Of a stretch of DNA of 41,423 nucleotides, positions 34,507-41,423 are shown piece by piece. Positions within the stretch are counted from its first letter, which is position 1. Each line of letters begins with the position of its first letter. The position numbers and the translations under genes are program-made. Origin of the DNA: Oscillospiraceae bacterium. GTDB lineage: Bacteria; Bacillota; Clostridia; Oscillospirales; Acutalibacteraceae. The stretch spans positions 1-41,423 of the forward strand of contig SVPU01000014.1 in assembly GCA_015065685.1 (NCBI GenBank). The letters run 5' to 3'. A model generated the notes under the pieces. That model was not told the origin of the DNA, did not search any database, and worked only from the letters and a program-made list of their open reading frames with translations.

Positions 34507-36579
34507 TTATTTTTTTTGCCTTGTAGGGCATTCGGAATTCATGCAGTATTTTCTGCCTCTTACTCCCGAAATTATAAAGCTTCCGCACTCACTGCATTTT
34601 TCACCCGTTGGAACACCGGGAGAAGCAAAATCGCAGTTTGGATAATTCGAGCAACCGTAGAACTTGTTGCCCTTCTTTGAAACTCTCTTAACTAATTTAG
34701 CTCCGCATTTGGGACAAGCTTGTTTAACCTCATCCTCGGGAATGGGCTTGGTGTTTTTGCAATTCGGGTAGTTAGGGCAAGCCAAGAATTTACCAAATCT
34801 GCTCGACCTTACAACCATTTTACTGCCACACTTTTCGCAAACAACATCACTTTCTTCAAGCGGCACCTTAACGCGCTTGCCATCAAGAGTTGATTCTGCC
34901 TTGCGATGATGCTTATCAAAATCCTCATAGAAATCGCGTATGGTTTCAACCCAATTAAGATTGCCTTCGCCGATTTTATCGAGCTTTTCTTCAAGATTTG
35001 CTGTAAACTTAACATCAAAAATTCTGTCAAAATGCTCGGTCATTAAATCAACAACAACCATACCAAGATTAGTGGGCTTAAAGGATTTCTTAACCCTCTC
35101 GATATAATCACGGTTGAGAATGTTTGATAAAATCGGTGCATAGGTCGAAGGACGGCCTATTCCGTTTTCCTCCAAAGCCTTGATAAGTGTAGGCTCTGTG
35201 TATCTCGGTGGGGGTTGTGTGAAGTGCTGATTAGGCACGATTTCACGAAGCTTTAAAACCTCGCCTTCCTTCATTTCAGGAAGATTAATCTGACCATCAG
35301 TTTCCTCATCCTTACCCTCTTCATAAAGAACGGTAAAACCATCAAAGCGAACTGAAAAACCACTTGCTTTGAATAGATAATCGCTCGCTTCAATAACAAC
35401 ATTAACGGTATCTTGAACACATGCAGCCATTAATGATGCCAAGAAGCGCTCCCAAATAAGCTTATAGAGCTTATATTGGTCGGAAGTTAGTGAGGATTTA
35501 ACCCTCTCGGGTGTGAGCTCCACAGAAGTGGGTCTGATAGCCTCGTGAGCATCCTGAGAGTTGCCCTTTGATTTGAAATATCTCGGAGAAGACGGCAGAT
35601 ACTTAGCACCGTAAACATTTGAAATAAAAGCGTTAGCCTGTGCTCTTGCTTCTTCAGAGATTCTCAAAGAGTCGGTTCTCATATATGTGATAAGACCTGT
35701 TGCGCCAATATCGGCAATATCAATACCTTCGTATAACTGCTGAGCAATTCGCATAGTTCTTTGACCTGTAAAGCCCAACTTACGCGAAGCCTCCTGCTGC
35801 AATGTTGAAGTGATAAAGGGCGGTGCAGGTTGACGGTTTCTTTTGCCCTTTTTAATTTCTTGAACAATATAATCGGCATCTGCTAAAGAATCAACAATAT
35901 TCTGCGCTATACTGCCATTTTCAACCGTTTCAAGCTTATTGCCCGATTTATCACCAAAAAGCTTTGCAGAAAAGGTTTTTCTGCCGCTTGCAAGCTTGGC
36001 ATCAATAGTCCAATATTCCTCACTGTTGAACTTTTCAATTTCGCGTTCGCGCTCAACAATAAGTCTCAAGGCAACCGTTTGAACACGGCCTGCAGAAAGA
36101 CCGCTTTTAACCTTTTTCCAAAGGAACGGGCTCAGCTCATAGCCAACAATTCTATCCAAAACTCGTCTTGCTTGCTGTGCATCCACTAAATTGAGATTGA
36201 GTTTTCTAGGTGCGTTAATACCCGCATTTATACCCGATTTTGTAATTTCATTAAAAGTAACACGGTTATTATCATTCAAATCAAGCTCCAAAATCTGTGC
36301 TAAGTGCCAAGAAATAGCTTCACCCTCTCTATCAGGGTCGGTTGCCAAAAGAACTTGTTCGCTGTTTTTTGCAGCCTCTTTCAAAGAATTTATAACATCT
36401 TTTTTATCAGACATATTGATATATTGCGGTTTAAAATCGTGCTTAATATCAACGCCCAATTTTGATTTTGGCAAATCTCTGATATGGCCTTTAGTAGCCA
36501 TAACATTATAACCGCTTCCAAGATATTTTTTTATACTCTTAATTTTGTTTGGAGACTCAATTATTAAAAGCTTTGACAT
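34507..36579 (-). CDS. topA: DNA topoisomerase I (type IA)
   Basis: TopA relaxes negative supercoils through a 5'-phosphotyrosine intermediate. The 690-residue product has the TOPRIM domain (Glu8 in IIESP, DPDREGE at 81-87), the catalytic Tyr299 in GLITYMRTDS, and three C-terminal zinc ribbons: CEKC..CPNYPNC, CPKC..CSNYPNC and CSEC..CMNSEC. The ATG follows GGAGG. It is preceded by dprA and followed by trmFO, the same order as in Bacillus. Confidence 0.98.
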   Translation of the reverse strand: MSKLLIIESPNKIKSIKKYLGSGYNVMATKGHIRDLPKSKLGVDIKHDFKPQYINMSDKKDVINSLKEAAKNSEQVLLATDPDREGEAISWHLAQILELDLNDNNRVTFNEITKSGINAGINAPRKLNLNLVDAQQARRVLDRIVGYELSPFLWKKVKSGLSAGRVQTVALRLIVEREREIEKFNSEEYWTIDAKLASGRKTFSAKLFGDKSGNKLETVENGSIAQNIVDSLADADYIVQEIKKGKRNRQPAPPFITSTLQQEASRKLGFTGQRTMRIAQQLYEGIDIADIGATGLITYMRTDSLRISEEARAQANAFISNVYGAKYLPSSPRYFKSKGNSQDAHEAIRPTSVELTPERVKSSLTSDQYKLYKLIWERFLASLMAACVQDTVNVVIEASDYLFKASGFSVRFDGFTVLYEEGKDEETDGQINLPEMKEGEVLKLREIVPNQHFTQPPPRYTEPTLIKALEENGIGRPSTYAPILSNILNRDYIERVKKSFKPTNLGMVVVDLMTEHFDRIFDVKFTANLEEKLDKIGEGNLNWVETIRDFYEDFDKHHRKAESTLDGKRVKVPLEESDVVCEKCGSKMVVRSSRFGKFLACPNYPNCKNTKPIPEDEVKQACPKCGAKLVKRVSKKGNKFYGCSNYPNCDFASPGVPTGEKCSECGSFIISGVRGRKYCMNSECPTRQKK

Positions 36580-36655
36580 GTTGTTCCTCCGTTGAATAAT
36601 TATAATGATTGTAGCCCTAGCAAAATTAAATTACATACTTAATTTTGCATAGCAC

Positions 36656-37807
36656 TTATAGTTCACATTTTTCATACATACCACCCGGTAAGGCACGTAT
36701 CAGCATTTCCATTTCAAGTTCTGTGAGTGCAGAAAGCAGTGTTGCAGAATCAAGACCGGTGTTTTTAATTTCCTCAGGGAAAAATTTTTGCTTATCTATA
36801 CAATTATATACTATTTTTGCTCCATTTGAAAGGGTTTGATTAGAATTTTTTTCATTTTTTTGATTATTTTTTTCGCTTTTCTCATTTTTAGGAGAAATAA
36901 TTGGTTTTTGATATGCTTTTTCAATATTGATTTTATCTGCAAAGCGCTCAACATATTCACCGAAAATATCAGAAGCATCTAAAATTGGTTTGGCTCCATC
37001 GCGCAGTAACAAATTAGAACCCGCATATTCCTTTTTGTTCGGTGAGCCCGGAATTACGAAAACATCTCTTCCCTGTTCATAAGCGTGTCTTGCGGTAATT
37101 AAAGCGCCGCTTTTTTGACCCGCCTCAACAACAACTGTGCCAAGGCTCAAGGCAGACATAATTCGGTTTCTCACGGGGAAGGTATATCTATTTGCGGCTG
37201 TATAAGGCGGATATTCACTTATTAAACAGCCTTTTTTCGAAATAGCATCTCTTAATGCTTTATTCTCACTTAAATAGTCATTTAAAATTCCGCAGCCCAA
37301 ACAAGCAACAGTTATACCGTCTGCCCTTAAGGTGCCCGAATGCGCAAAGGTATCTGTTCCGAGAGCACCACCACTTACAACAATAAAGCCCGCCGCAGCA
37401 AGACGGTAGGAAAGTGAAAAAGAAGCCTTTTTACCAAATTCACTAACCCGTCTCGGACCCACAATACAAACCGTGGGTACAGTATCAAACACGGGTAATT
37501 TGCCTTTAACATAAAGAACTATTGGCGGATTCTCGATAACCGATAAGCAATAAGGATATTTTTCATCGGTAATACCTATTATTTGGATATCTTCCCTTTT
37601 GCAAACAGCGATAATTTCTTCCGCTTCTGCAATTTTTGTTTGTGCCAATTTTTCGAGTTCCCCTTTAGTGAAAAGCTTAGAAGAAACACGGGTTTTAAAA
37701 TCAGCATTATAAATGTTTTCGGCACTGTGGAAAAATTCCAAAGCAGACCTTGCGCGTTGGTTTCCGGCACCAAGGGCTAATTGCAGCCAAACTAAATATT
37801 TTATCAT
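36656..37807 (-). CDS. dprA: DNA-processing protein DprA (Smf)
   Basis: DprA binds incoming single-stranded DNA and loads RecA during natural transformation. The 383-residue product starts at the ATG at 37807 (MIKYLVW), which overlaps the stop of the upstream methyltransferase gene (ATGA). The Rossmann-like core shows GPRRVSEFGKKASF, VSGGALGTDTFAH, GCGILNDY, FPVRNRIMSAL and EAGQKSGALITARHA. A Lys/Asn/Glu-rich linker (about 305-325) leads to a C-terminal winged-helix domain (about 330-383). DprA is widespread, so its presence does not prove competence. Confidence 0.95.
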   Translation of the reverse strand: MIKYLVWLQLALGAGNQRARSALEFFHSAENIYNADFKTRVSSKLFTKGELEKLAQTKIAEAEEIIAVCKREDIQIIGITDEKYPYCLSVIENPPIVLYVKGKLPVFDTVPTVCIVGPRRVSEFGKKASFSLSYRLAAAGFIVVSGGALGTDTFAHSGTLRADGITVACLGCGILNDYLSENKALRDAISKKGCLISEYPPYTAANRYTFPVRNRIMSALSLGTVVVEAGQKSGALITARHAYEQGRDVFVIPGSPNKKEYAGSNLLLRDGAKPILDASDIFGEYVERFADKINIEKAYQKPIISPKNEKSEKNNQKNEKNSNQTLSNGAKIVYNCIDKQKFFPEEIKNTGLDSATLLSALTELEMEMLIRALPGGMYEKCEL

Positions 37808-38586
37808 TTCATCATTTCCCACATAGCAATAGAGGCCGCAACCGCCGCATTAAGAGATTCAGCATTGCCTTTCATTGGAATAGTTATCAATTGGTTTGAA
37901 ATATTTTTAGTTTCATCGGTAATGCCATTTGCTTCATTGCCAATTATTAAGACACAACCGTCTTCAAACTTTATAGAATCAATAGATTGGGCATTTGCAT
38001 CAACAACGCACGAATAAAGCTTTAAACCACTCGCATGTAACGACTCTGCAAAATTTTCCAACTCAATTATTGGCAATCTGAGTGCCGTGCCCATTGAAGC
38101 TCTCAAGGCCTTGGGAGAAAATGGGTCGCAGCCGTTTGATGATACAATCACACCGCTAACACCCAATGCTTCGGCCGTTCTGCAAACCGCACCTAAATTA
38201 GATGGGTCTTGCACATTTTCAAGTGCAATATATCTTCCGTTTTTATCTAACTTAGAATTTTTAACTTTCGCAAAACTCACTAATGCTATTATCCCTTGCG
38301 GAGATTTTGTATCACTGATTTTATTGAAAAGCGCATCAGTTATTTGAATATTTTCGAGTGAATTATCGGCAAATTTTAATATTTCTTGCGCGAATTTATC
38401 GTATGCAGTTTTTGTGAAAATTAACTTATCAAACTGAATTCCGTTTTCATAAGCATCCTTACAAATGCGTAATCCTTCAAGCACAAAAAGGCCGTTTTCT
38501 TTTCTTGCTTTCGCCGAAGCTTGCAATAAAGAAATCAGCTTGATAAGTGAATTATCCTTACTTTCTATACATTTAAAATTTTTCAT
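37804..38586 (-). CDS. TrmH/SpoU-family 2'-O-methyltransferase, RlmB-like
   Basis: This is a SAM-dependent RNA ribose methyltransferase with the SPOUT trefoil knot. The 260-residue product has an N-terminal substrate-binding domain (about 1-105) and the knot motifs NVQDPSNLGAVCRTAEALG (motif 1), IGNEANGI (motif 2) and IPMKGNAESLNAAVAASI (motif 3). Family relatives act on 23S rRNA or tRNA; the exact nucleotide cannot be read from sequence. It is the first gene of the long minus-strand operon and overlaps dprA by four bases. Confidence 0.92.
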   Translation of the reverse strand: MKNFKCIESKDNSLIKLISLLQASAKARKENGLFVLEGLRICKDAYENGIQFDKLIFTKTAYDKFAQEILKFADNSLENIQITDALFNKISDTKSPQGIIALVSFAKVKNSKLDKNGRYIALENVQDPSNLGAVCRTAEALGVSGVIVSSNGCDPFSPKALRASMGTALRLPIIELENFAESLHASGLKLYSCVVDANAQSIDSIKFEDGCVLIIGNEANGITDETKNISNQLITIPMKGNAESLNAAVAASIAMWEMMK

Positions 38587-38629
38587 TTTTATTCACCAAA
38601 TCCTTGAAAATAAGCAGTTTATTCTAAGT

Positions 38630-38673
38630 TTAAAAAATGAAAAGTCGCCCGAGAGACATTGTGTCCCGGGCGA
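38630..38673 (-). terminator. Rho-independent terminator of infC-rpmI-rplT
   Basis: TCGCCCG (38645-38651) pairs with CGGGCGA (38667-38673) with further pairing (GACA/TGTC) inside. On the minus strand it is followed by CTTTTCATTTTTT, right after the rplT stop. Confidence 0.87.
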
Positions 38674-38680
38674 TAAAATA

Positions 38681-39040
38681 TTATTTTTCAAGTGCTTTTT
38701 TAGCAGTTTTAACAAGGCTTTCAAAAGCTTTAGCATCGCTAACTGCGATGTCAGCAAGCATCTTGCGGTTGATTGTAACACCTGCTTTGTTAAGACCGTT
38801 CATAAATGAAGAGTAGTTCATACCGTTCATTTTGCAAGCAGCAGAAATACGAGTAATCCAAAGCTTGCGGAAATCACGCTTTTTAAGTCTACGACCAATG
38901 TAAGCGTAGTTACCTGATTTCATAACTGCTTCTTTAGCTGTTTTAAAAAGCTTTGACTTAGCGCCGAAATAGCCCTTAGCAAGCTTTAATATCTTTTTTC
39001 TTCTTTTGCGTGTTGCTAACGCACCCTTAATACGTGCCAT
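38681..39040 (-). CDS. rplT: Large ribosomal subunit protein bL20
   Basis: bL20 is an early-binding 23S rRNA protein needed for 50S assembly; in Firmicutes it also represses its own operon through the leader. The 119-residue product has the full basic family sequence ([19 protein letters not shown] at the start, [18 protein letters not shown]-like middle). It is last in infC-rpmI-rplT and is followed by a terminator. Confidence 0.98.
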   Translation of the reverse strand: MARIKGALATRKRRKKILKLAKGYFGAKSKLFKTAKEAVMKSGNYAYIGRRLKKRDFRKLWITRISAACKMNGMNYSSFMNGLNKAGVTINRKMLADIAVSDAKAFESLVKTAKKALEK

Positions 39041-39068
39041 TTCTAATTACCTCCACTTTCAATTTTCC

Positions 39069-39266
39069 TTATTTATAAGGAACCATTTTCTTTACCTTTG
39101 CAACATTTGTTACATCGGCGATAACAGTCTTACGAAGATTTCTCTTGCGCTTTGTTGTTTTCTTGTTAAGAATGTGTGACTTGAAAGCATGAGCACGTTT
39201 AACCTTGCCGGTCTTTGTAAGCTTGAAACGCTTTTTTGCGCCACTGTGTGTTTTAATTTTAGGCAT
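39069..39266 (-). CDS. rpmI: Large ribosomal subunit protein bL35
   Basis: A 65-residue very basic protein with the family features [16 protein letters not shown] and [16 protein letters not shown]. It is in the standard position between infC and rplT. Confidence 0.98.
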   Translation of the reverse strand: MPKIKTHSGAKKRFKLTKTGKVKRAHAFKSHILNKKTTKRKRNLRKTVIADVTNVAKVKKMVPYK

Positions 39267-39297
39267 TTTAATTCCTCCCAGAAATTTTTTACAAATA

Positions 39298-39816
39298 TTA
39301 TTTTGCTGATTTTGGACTTAAGAACATAATCATATTACGTCCTTCCATTTTAGCAGCTTTTTCAACAGATGAATGATCCTTACAGAATTCAGCGAAACGC
39401 TCCATAATGTCCATTCCGATTTCAGGATGTCCGAGTTCTCTTCCTCTGAAACGGATAGAAACCTTTACCTTGTTTCCGCTTTGTAAAAATTTAATTGTCT
39501 GTCTTCCCTTAGTCTCAAAATCGTGAACGTCAATACTAAGTCCCAAACGGATTTCTTTAACTTCGATGACCTTTTGGTTTTTCTTAGCTTCTTTTTCGCG
39601 CTTTGTTTGCTCAAAACGGTATTTACCGTAATCCATAATTTTGCAAACAGGCGGCTCGGCGTTTGGTGAAATGCACACCAAGTCCAAATCTGCTGCGTAT
39701 GCAGCCTCCAAAGCCTGTGATACAGGAATAATTCCTAACTGTGAACCATCGGCTGAAATTGTGCGAACTTCCTTGAATTTAATATTTTCGTTAATTGCGA
39801 GCTCTTTACTGCTAAT
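39298..39816 (-). CDS. infC: Translation initiation factor IF-3, with an AUU start codon
   Basis: IF-3 checks initiator tRNA and start codon on the 30S subunit and prevents subunit joining. The longest ATG-started frame begins inside the protein (39711) and lacks about 35 conserved N-terminal residues. Reading upstream in the same frame recovers them ([20 protein letters not shown]) back to ATT at 39816, preceded by GGAGGTG with a 7-base spacer. This gives 172 residues, the normal length. No ATG, GTG or TTG is in place there. AUU starts on infC are known in E. coli and B. subtilis and allow IF-3 to limit its own synthesis. The C-terminal domain shows [17 protein letters not shown]. Confidence 0.95.
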   Translation of the reverse strand: MSSKELAINENIKFKEVRTISADGSQLGIIPVSQALEAAYAADLDLVCISPNAEPPVCKIMDYGKYRFEQTKREKEAKKNQKVIEVKEIRLGLSIDVHDFETKGRQTIKFLQSGNKVKVSIRFRGRELGHPEIGMDIMERFAEFCKDHSSVEKAAKMEGRNMIMFLSPKSAK

Positions 39817-39953
39817 GCTGACACACCTCCAAAATCATAAAAGCGTGGACGCAATAACGCCCACGCATACAAGTACCCCGTAAAAAGAGAAAACTTATAA
39901 ACCCTTTCAGACAAAACCTTAGGGTGTGGACGCAAAGCGTTCATCTTCAATGT
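39817..39953 (-). promoter_or_regulatory. L20-leader-like attenuator upstream of infC-rpmI-rplT
   Basis: The untranslated leader contains three related segments on the minus strand: GCGTCCAC near 39930, GCGTGGGCGTT near 39858-39868, and a second GCGTCCACGC at 39843-39852. The middle segment can pair with either copy. Pairing with the second copy gives a GC-rich hairpin followed by TTTTATGATTTT, a terminator-like form; pairing with the first gives an alternative structure. This is the switch logic of the Firmicute L20 leader, in which bL20 binding promotes termination. Assignment rests on position and pairing; I have not compared it with the covariance model. Confidence 0.7.
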
Positions 39954-39959
39954 AGCTTT

Positions 39960-39987
39960 ATTTTACCATATTTTCTCGAAATGTCAA
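39960..39987 (-). promoter_or_regulatory. Promoter of infC-rpmI-rplT
   Basis: On the minus strand TTGACA (39987-39982, consensus -35) and TAAAAT (39965-39960) have a 16-base spacer with TGG before the -10. Start is expected near 39953. Confidence 0.75.
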
Positions 39988-40047
39988 GCAAAATTTTAAA
40001 AGAAAATTCGCATTTTGAAATTTATTAAAAGTTTTTTAAGAAATAAC

Positions 40048-40076
40048 TTGATTATTTTTTTAAACTATGCTATAAT
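40048..40076 (+). promoter_or_regulatory. Promoter of tRNA-Arg
   Basis: TTGATT (40048-40053) and TATAAT (40071-40076) are 17 bases apart, with TGC before the -10; the tRNA begins 22 bases further on. Confidence 0.75.
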
Positions 40077-40098
40077 ACCAAACGTTGTGAAAACATCC

Positions 40099-40175
40099 GC
40101 GCTGATAGCTCAGTTGGATAGAGCATCTGCCTTCTAAGCAGAGGGTCGGGGGTTCGAATCCCTCTCAGCGTGCCA
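40099..40175 (+). tRNA. tRNA-Arg (anticodon UCU), CCA encoded
   Basis: The 77-base sequence folds as a full cloverleaf: acceptor GCGCTGA/TCAGCGT (with a G-U pair at 1-72), D arm GCTC/GAGC, anticodon stem TCTGC/GCAGA with loop CTTCTAA (anticodon TCT), T arm GGGGG/CCCTC with TTCGAAT loop, discriminator G and encoded CCA. It reads AGA codons, which are abundant in this AT-rich genome. Confidence 0.96.
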
Positions 40176-40217
40176 AAATCGACAAGTTTCGACAGAAGCT
40201 TGTCGATTTTACTTTTT
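40175..40217 (+). terminator. Terminator of the tRNA-Arg transcript
   Basis: AAAATCGACAAG (40175-40186) pairs perfectly with CTTGTCGATTTT (40199-40210), followed by ACTTTTT. The first base is the last A of the encoded CCA. Confidence 0.85.
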
Positions 40218-40315
40218 CACTATTAACTCTTCACTTTTCACTATTCTTTTTTCGAAACTTGTCGATTAAGTAATAAGTAATAGTGAATAGTGAAGAAGTT
40301 TCGGTGTGCCTTTGG
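40177..40315. repeat. Inverted-repeat-rich spacer after tRNA-Arg
   Basis: A 16-base perfect inverted repeat, AATCGACAAGTTTCGA at 40177-40192 and its complement at 40252-40267, encloses short tandem-like CACTAT/TTCACT words. These recur inverted at 40275-40300 (AATAGTGAATAGTGAAGAAG). A small GTGCC-TTT-GGCAC hairpin lies at about 40303-40315. No ORF is present. The pattern resembles small dispersed intergenic repeats of gut Clostridia, but copy number cannot be tested here. Confidence 0.5.
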
Positions 40316-40395
40316 CACGAATTATAAAAACTGTAGGGGTTCGAACACATAGGTCAAAAAATCAAAGGGTTCGGATTTGTGCTCCCTTTCCAATT
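40316..40395. other. Non-coding spacer, no gene recognised
   Basis: This stretch up to the terminator has no ORF and no promoter I can support. A GGGGTTCGAAC string at about 40336-40346 resembles a tRNA T-arm but has no surrounding cloverleaf. Confidence 0.4.
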
Positions 40396-40438
40396 AAAAG
40401 GAATCAGTCCGTAAGGATTGGTTCCTTTTAAATTTTTT
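40396..40438 (+). terminator. Strong terminator-like hairpin upstream of the second SPFH gene
   Basis: AAAAGGAATCAGTCC (40396-40410) pairs with GGATTGGTTCCTTTT (40415-40429) over 15 bp including two G-U pairs, with a GTAA loop and then AAATTTTTT. No upstream gene needs it after the tRNA terminator, so it may end read-through or a short unannotated RNA. Confidence 0.75.
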
Positions 40439-40439
40439 A

Positions 40440-40470
40440 TTGAATTACAAATTCAAATATGATATATTTG
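40440..40470 (+). promoter_or_regulatory. Promoter and twin palindromes upstream of the second SPFH gene
   Basis: TTGAAT (40440-40445) and TATATT (40463-40468) are 17 bases apart. Two perfect palindromes with 7-bp arms overlap them: TTGAATTACAAATTCAA (40440-40456) and CAAATATGATATATTTG (40454-40470). They could be operator half-sites for a dimeric regulator. Confidence 0.5.
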
Positions 40471-40495
40471 ATATAACACCAAAGGAGGAATTTTT

Positions 40496-41293
40496 ATGAA
40501 TAAGAATATTAAAAAATTAATTATTGCCGCGGCAATTGTTTTTTTGGTTGTGCTAATCGGCGCCAACTGTTTTACAATCGTTGATGCAGGTCACACGGGT
40601 GTTGTTGTAACACTTGGTAAGGTAAACGAAGGTGTTTTACAAGAAGGATTACATATTAAAGCCCCTTTTGTTCAACAAATCGTTAAAATTGATAACCGAA
40701 TTGTTAAATTAGAGGTTGATACTGAAGCCTTCTCAAAAGACTTGCAGACCGTTGAAACAACTCTTGCTATCAACTACCGTGTTGACACATCGAAATCTTA
40801 CAGTATTTACAAAAACATTGGTGCAAGATATGAAGATGTTTTGGTTGTTCCCGCAGTTAATGAGGTGCTCAAAGCAATCACCGCACAGTATACCGCAGAA
40901 GAAAGCGTTACTAACCGTTCCCTTATCTCTGACGGATTGATTGTAGGGCTAAATGAAAAGTTAAATAGTATTGGACTTTTTGTTACCGATGTTAATATTA
41001 TTAACTTTGATTTCTCAGAAGCATTCATTAACGCAATCGAAGAAAAACAGGTTGCACAGCAGCAGCTCTTAAAGGCTGAAACCGAAAAGCAAACTGCTAT
41101 TACAAACGCAGAGGCTCAGGCAGAAACCACAAGAATTAAGGCTGAAGCAGAGGCCGATGCTAACAATAAAATTAAGGCTTCTTTGAACGAGGATATCATC
41201 CGTTCAAAGTTCTATGAAAAATGGGACGGAAAACTCCCCGAAGCAATGGGCAGTGATTCAATTATAACAAGTATTGATGGTGCTGCAAACTAA
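40496..41293 (+). CDS. Prohibitin-type SPFH membrane protein
   Basis: This is a prohibitin-family scaffold anchored in the cytoplasmic membrane. The 265-residue product has an N-terminal basic stretch and membrane helix (about 6-28), the SPFH/PHB domain (about 29-190, with VDAGHTGVVVTLGKVNEGVL and GLHIKAPFVQQIVKIDNR, close to prohibitin N-terminal patterns) and a Gln/Ala/Glu coiled coil (about 185-235, QVAQQQLLKAETEKQTAI). The ATG follows AAAGGAGG. It is distinct from the paraslipin-like SPFH protein at 12741-13679. It is monocistronic as far as can be seen and ends just before the mobile-element end. Confidence 0.93.
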   Translation: MNKNIKKLIIAAAIVFLVVLIGANCFTIVDAGHTGVVVTLGKVNEGVLQEGLHIKAPFVQQIVKIDNRIVKLEVDTEAFSKDLQTVETTLAINYRVDTSKSYSIYKNIGARYEDVLVVPAVNEVLKAITAQYTAEESVTNRSLISDGLIVGLNEKLNSIGLFVTDVNIINFDFSEAFINAIEEKQVAQQQLLKAETEKQTAITNAEAQAETTRIKAEAEADANNKIKASLNEDIIRSKFYEKWDGKLPEAMGSDSIITSIDGAAN

Positions 41294-41299
41294 TTTAAA

Positions 41300-41423
41300 T
41301 CATAACCACTAGTAAACTAGTGGTATGCACAGCCCCTATAAGGGGCGCCTACTGGCTAGGTCCCTAAAAGGGACCTCGAAAGTTTGACAACGCATTACCA
41401 TCTCGGGCAGCCGCTCACGTGCG
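41300..41423 (-). mobile_element. Possible IS200/IS605-type element end (or omega-RNA-like hairpin cluster), partial
   Basis: Immediately after the SPFH stop lie three perfect short hairpins in series: ACCACTAGT/ACTAGTGGT (41305-41324), GCCCCT/AGGGGC (41332-41346) and AGGTCCCT/AGGGACCT (41358-41376). The adjoining sequence is richer in GC than the neighbouring genes. Subterminal hairpins without terminal inverted repeats are typical of IS200/IS605 elements. If read on the minus strand, the cluster could be the 3' region (right end and guide-RNA scaffold) of a tnpB gene outside the window. No transposase codons are visible, so this is an inference; a structured regulatory RNA is the main alternative. 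Confidence 0.38.

Noticed and set aside
36620-36648. GCAAAATTAA inverted repeat between dprA and topA
   Set aside because: The 10-bp stem is AT-rich and not followed by a U-run on either strand, and no good promoter accompanies it, so I did not call a terminator or regulatory site.
39735-39950. A 71-residue minus-strand frame upstream of infC
   Set aside because: It lies across the structured leader, overlaps the AUU-started infC in another frame and resembles no known protein; it is more likely leader RNA.
40335-40348. GGGGTTCGAAC resembling a tRNA T-arm
   Set aside because: No acceptor, D or anticodon arms can be built around it; at most a relic.
1-41423. CRISPR arrays, prophage, toxin-antitoxin or defence genes
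   Set aside because: No regularly spaced repeats, no phage structural genes and no recognisable nuclease/defence clusters were seen; nearly all coding space is housekeeping.

Overview
This window is chromosomal DNA of a low-GC, Gram-positive Firmicute, most likely an uncultured gut member of the Clostridia (Oscillospirales-like). The evidence is the gene set (HPr kinase, WhiA, SecG, bS21, RsfS, YqeK, YqeG, TrmFO, DprA), strong AGGAGG-type ribosome binding sites, frequent GTG/TTG starts and canonical sigma-A promoters with 16-18 base spacers. Both ends of the window fall in what look like multicopy mobile elements: the 5' end of a group II intron on the left and an IS200/IS605-like hairpin cluster on the right. 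That is what one expects of a metagenome contig broken at repeats.

Left block (1-5660, minus strand): a promoter at 5627-5655 reads hprK, a ROK sugar kinase, murB, whiA and dnaE. It couples carbon-catabolite sensing, the first steps of sugar use, peptidoglycan precursor synthesis, a cell-division/sporulation regulator and the replicative polymerase. The dnaE reading frame stops abruptly after 548 codons, exactly where a GTGCGAC group II intron 5' boundary appears. The break follows the codon that corresponds to the third catalytic aspartate.

Middle block (5800-16490): a secreted GH16 beta-glucanase-like lipoprotein candidate (minus); a plus-strand run of ychF, a small membrane protein, alr, glpK and a monoacylglycerol-lipase-like hydrolase; a convergent pair (SPFH protein plus an unrecognised partner, minus); rsmA (plus); and an AraC regulator (minus). 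glpK and the lipase together look like a short route from monoacylglycerol to glycerol-3-phosphate.

Second minus-strand block (16492-21086): secG, rpsU, yqeG, an endonuclease IV-like gene and a P-type Ca2+-ATPase-like gene. In the last, the ion-binding residues are kept but three catalytic motifs are altered.

Large housekeeping block (21118-38586, minus): a TrmH/RlmB-type methyltransferase, dprA, topA, trmFO, plsX, rnc, an Elp3-like radical SAM gene, smc, ftsY, rdgB, yhbY, nadD, yqeK, rsfS and leuS. Most are separated by a few bases or overlap by 1-8 bases, so they are probably co-transcribed. The block joins chromosome structure, secretion, NAD synthesis, nucleotide-pool cleaning, RNA processing and ribosome maturation.

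Right block (38630-41423): infC-rpmI-rplT on the minus strand, with an AUU start for infC and an L20-leader-like attenuator; then, on the plus strand, tRNA-Arg(UCU), a repeat-rich spacer, a second SPFH (prohibitin-type) gene behind a promoter covered by two palindromes, and the mobile-element end. I saw no CRISPR array, phage genes, toxin-antitoxin pair or recognisable defence island. The most unusual items are the intron in dnaE and the motif-degenerate P-type ATPase.
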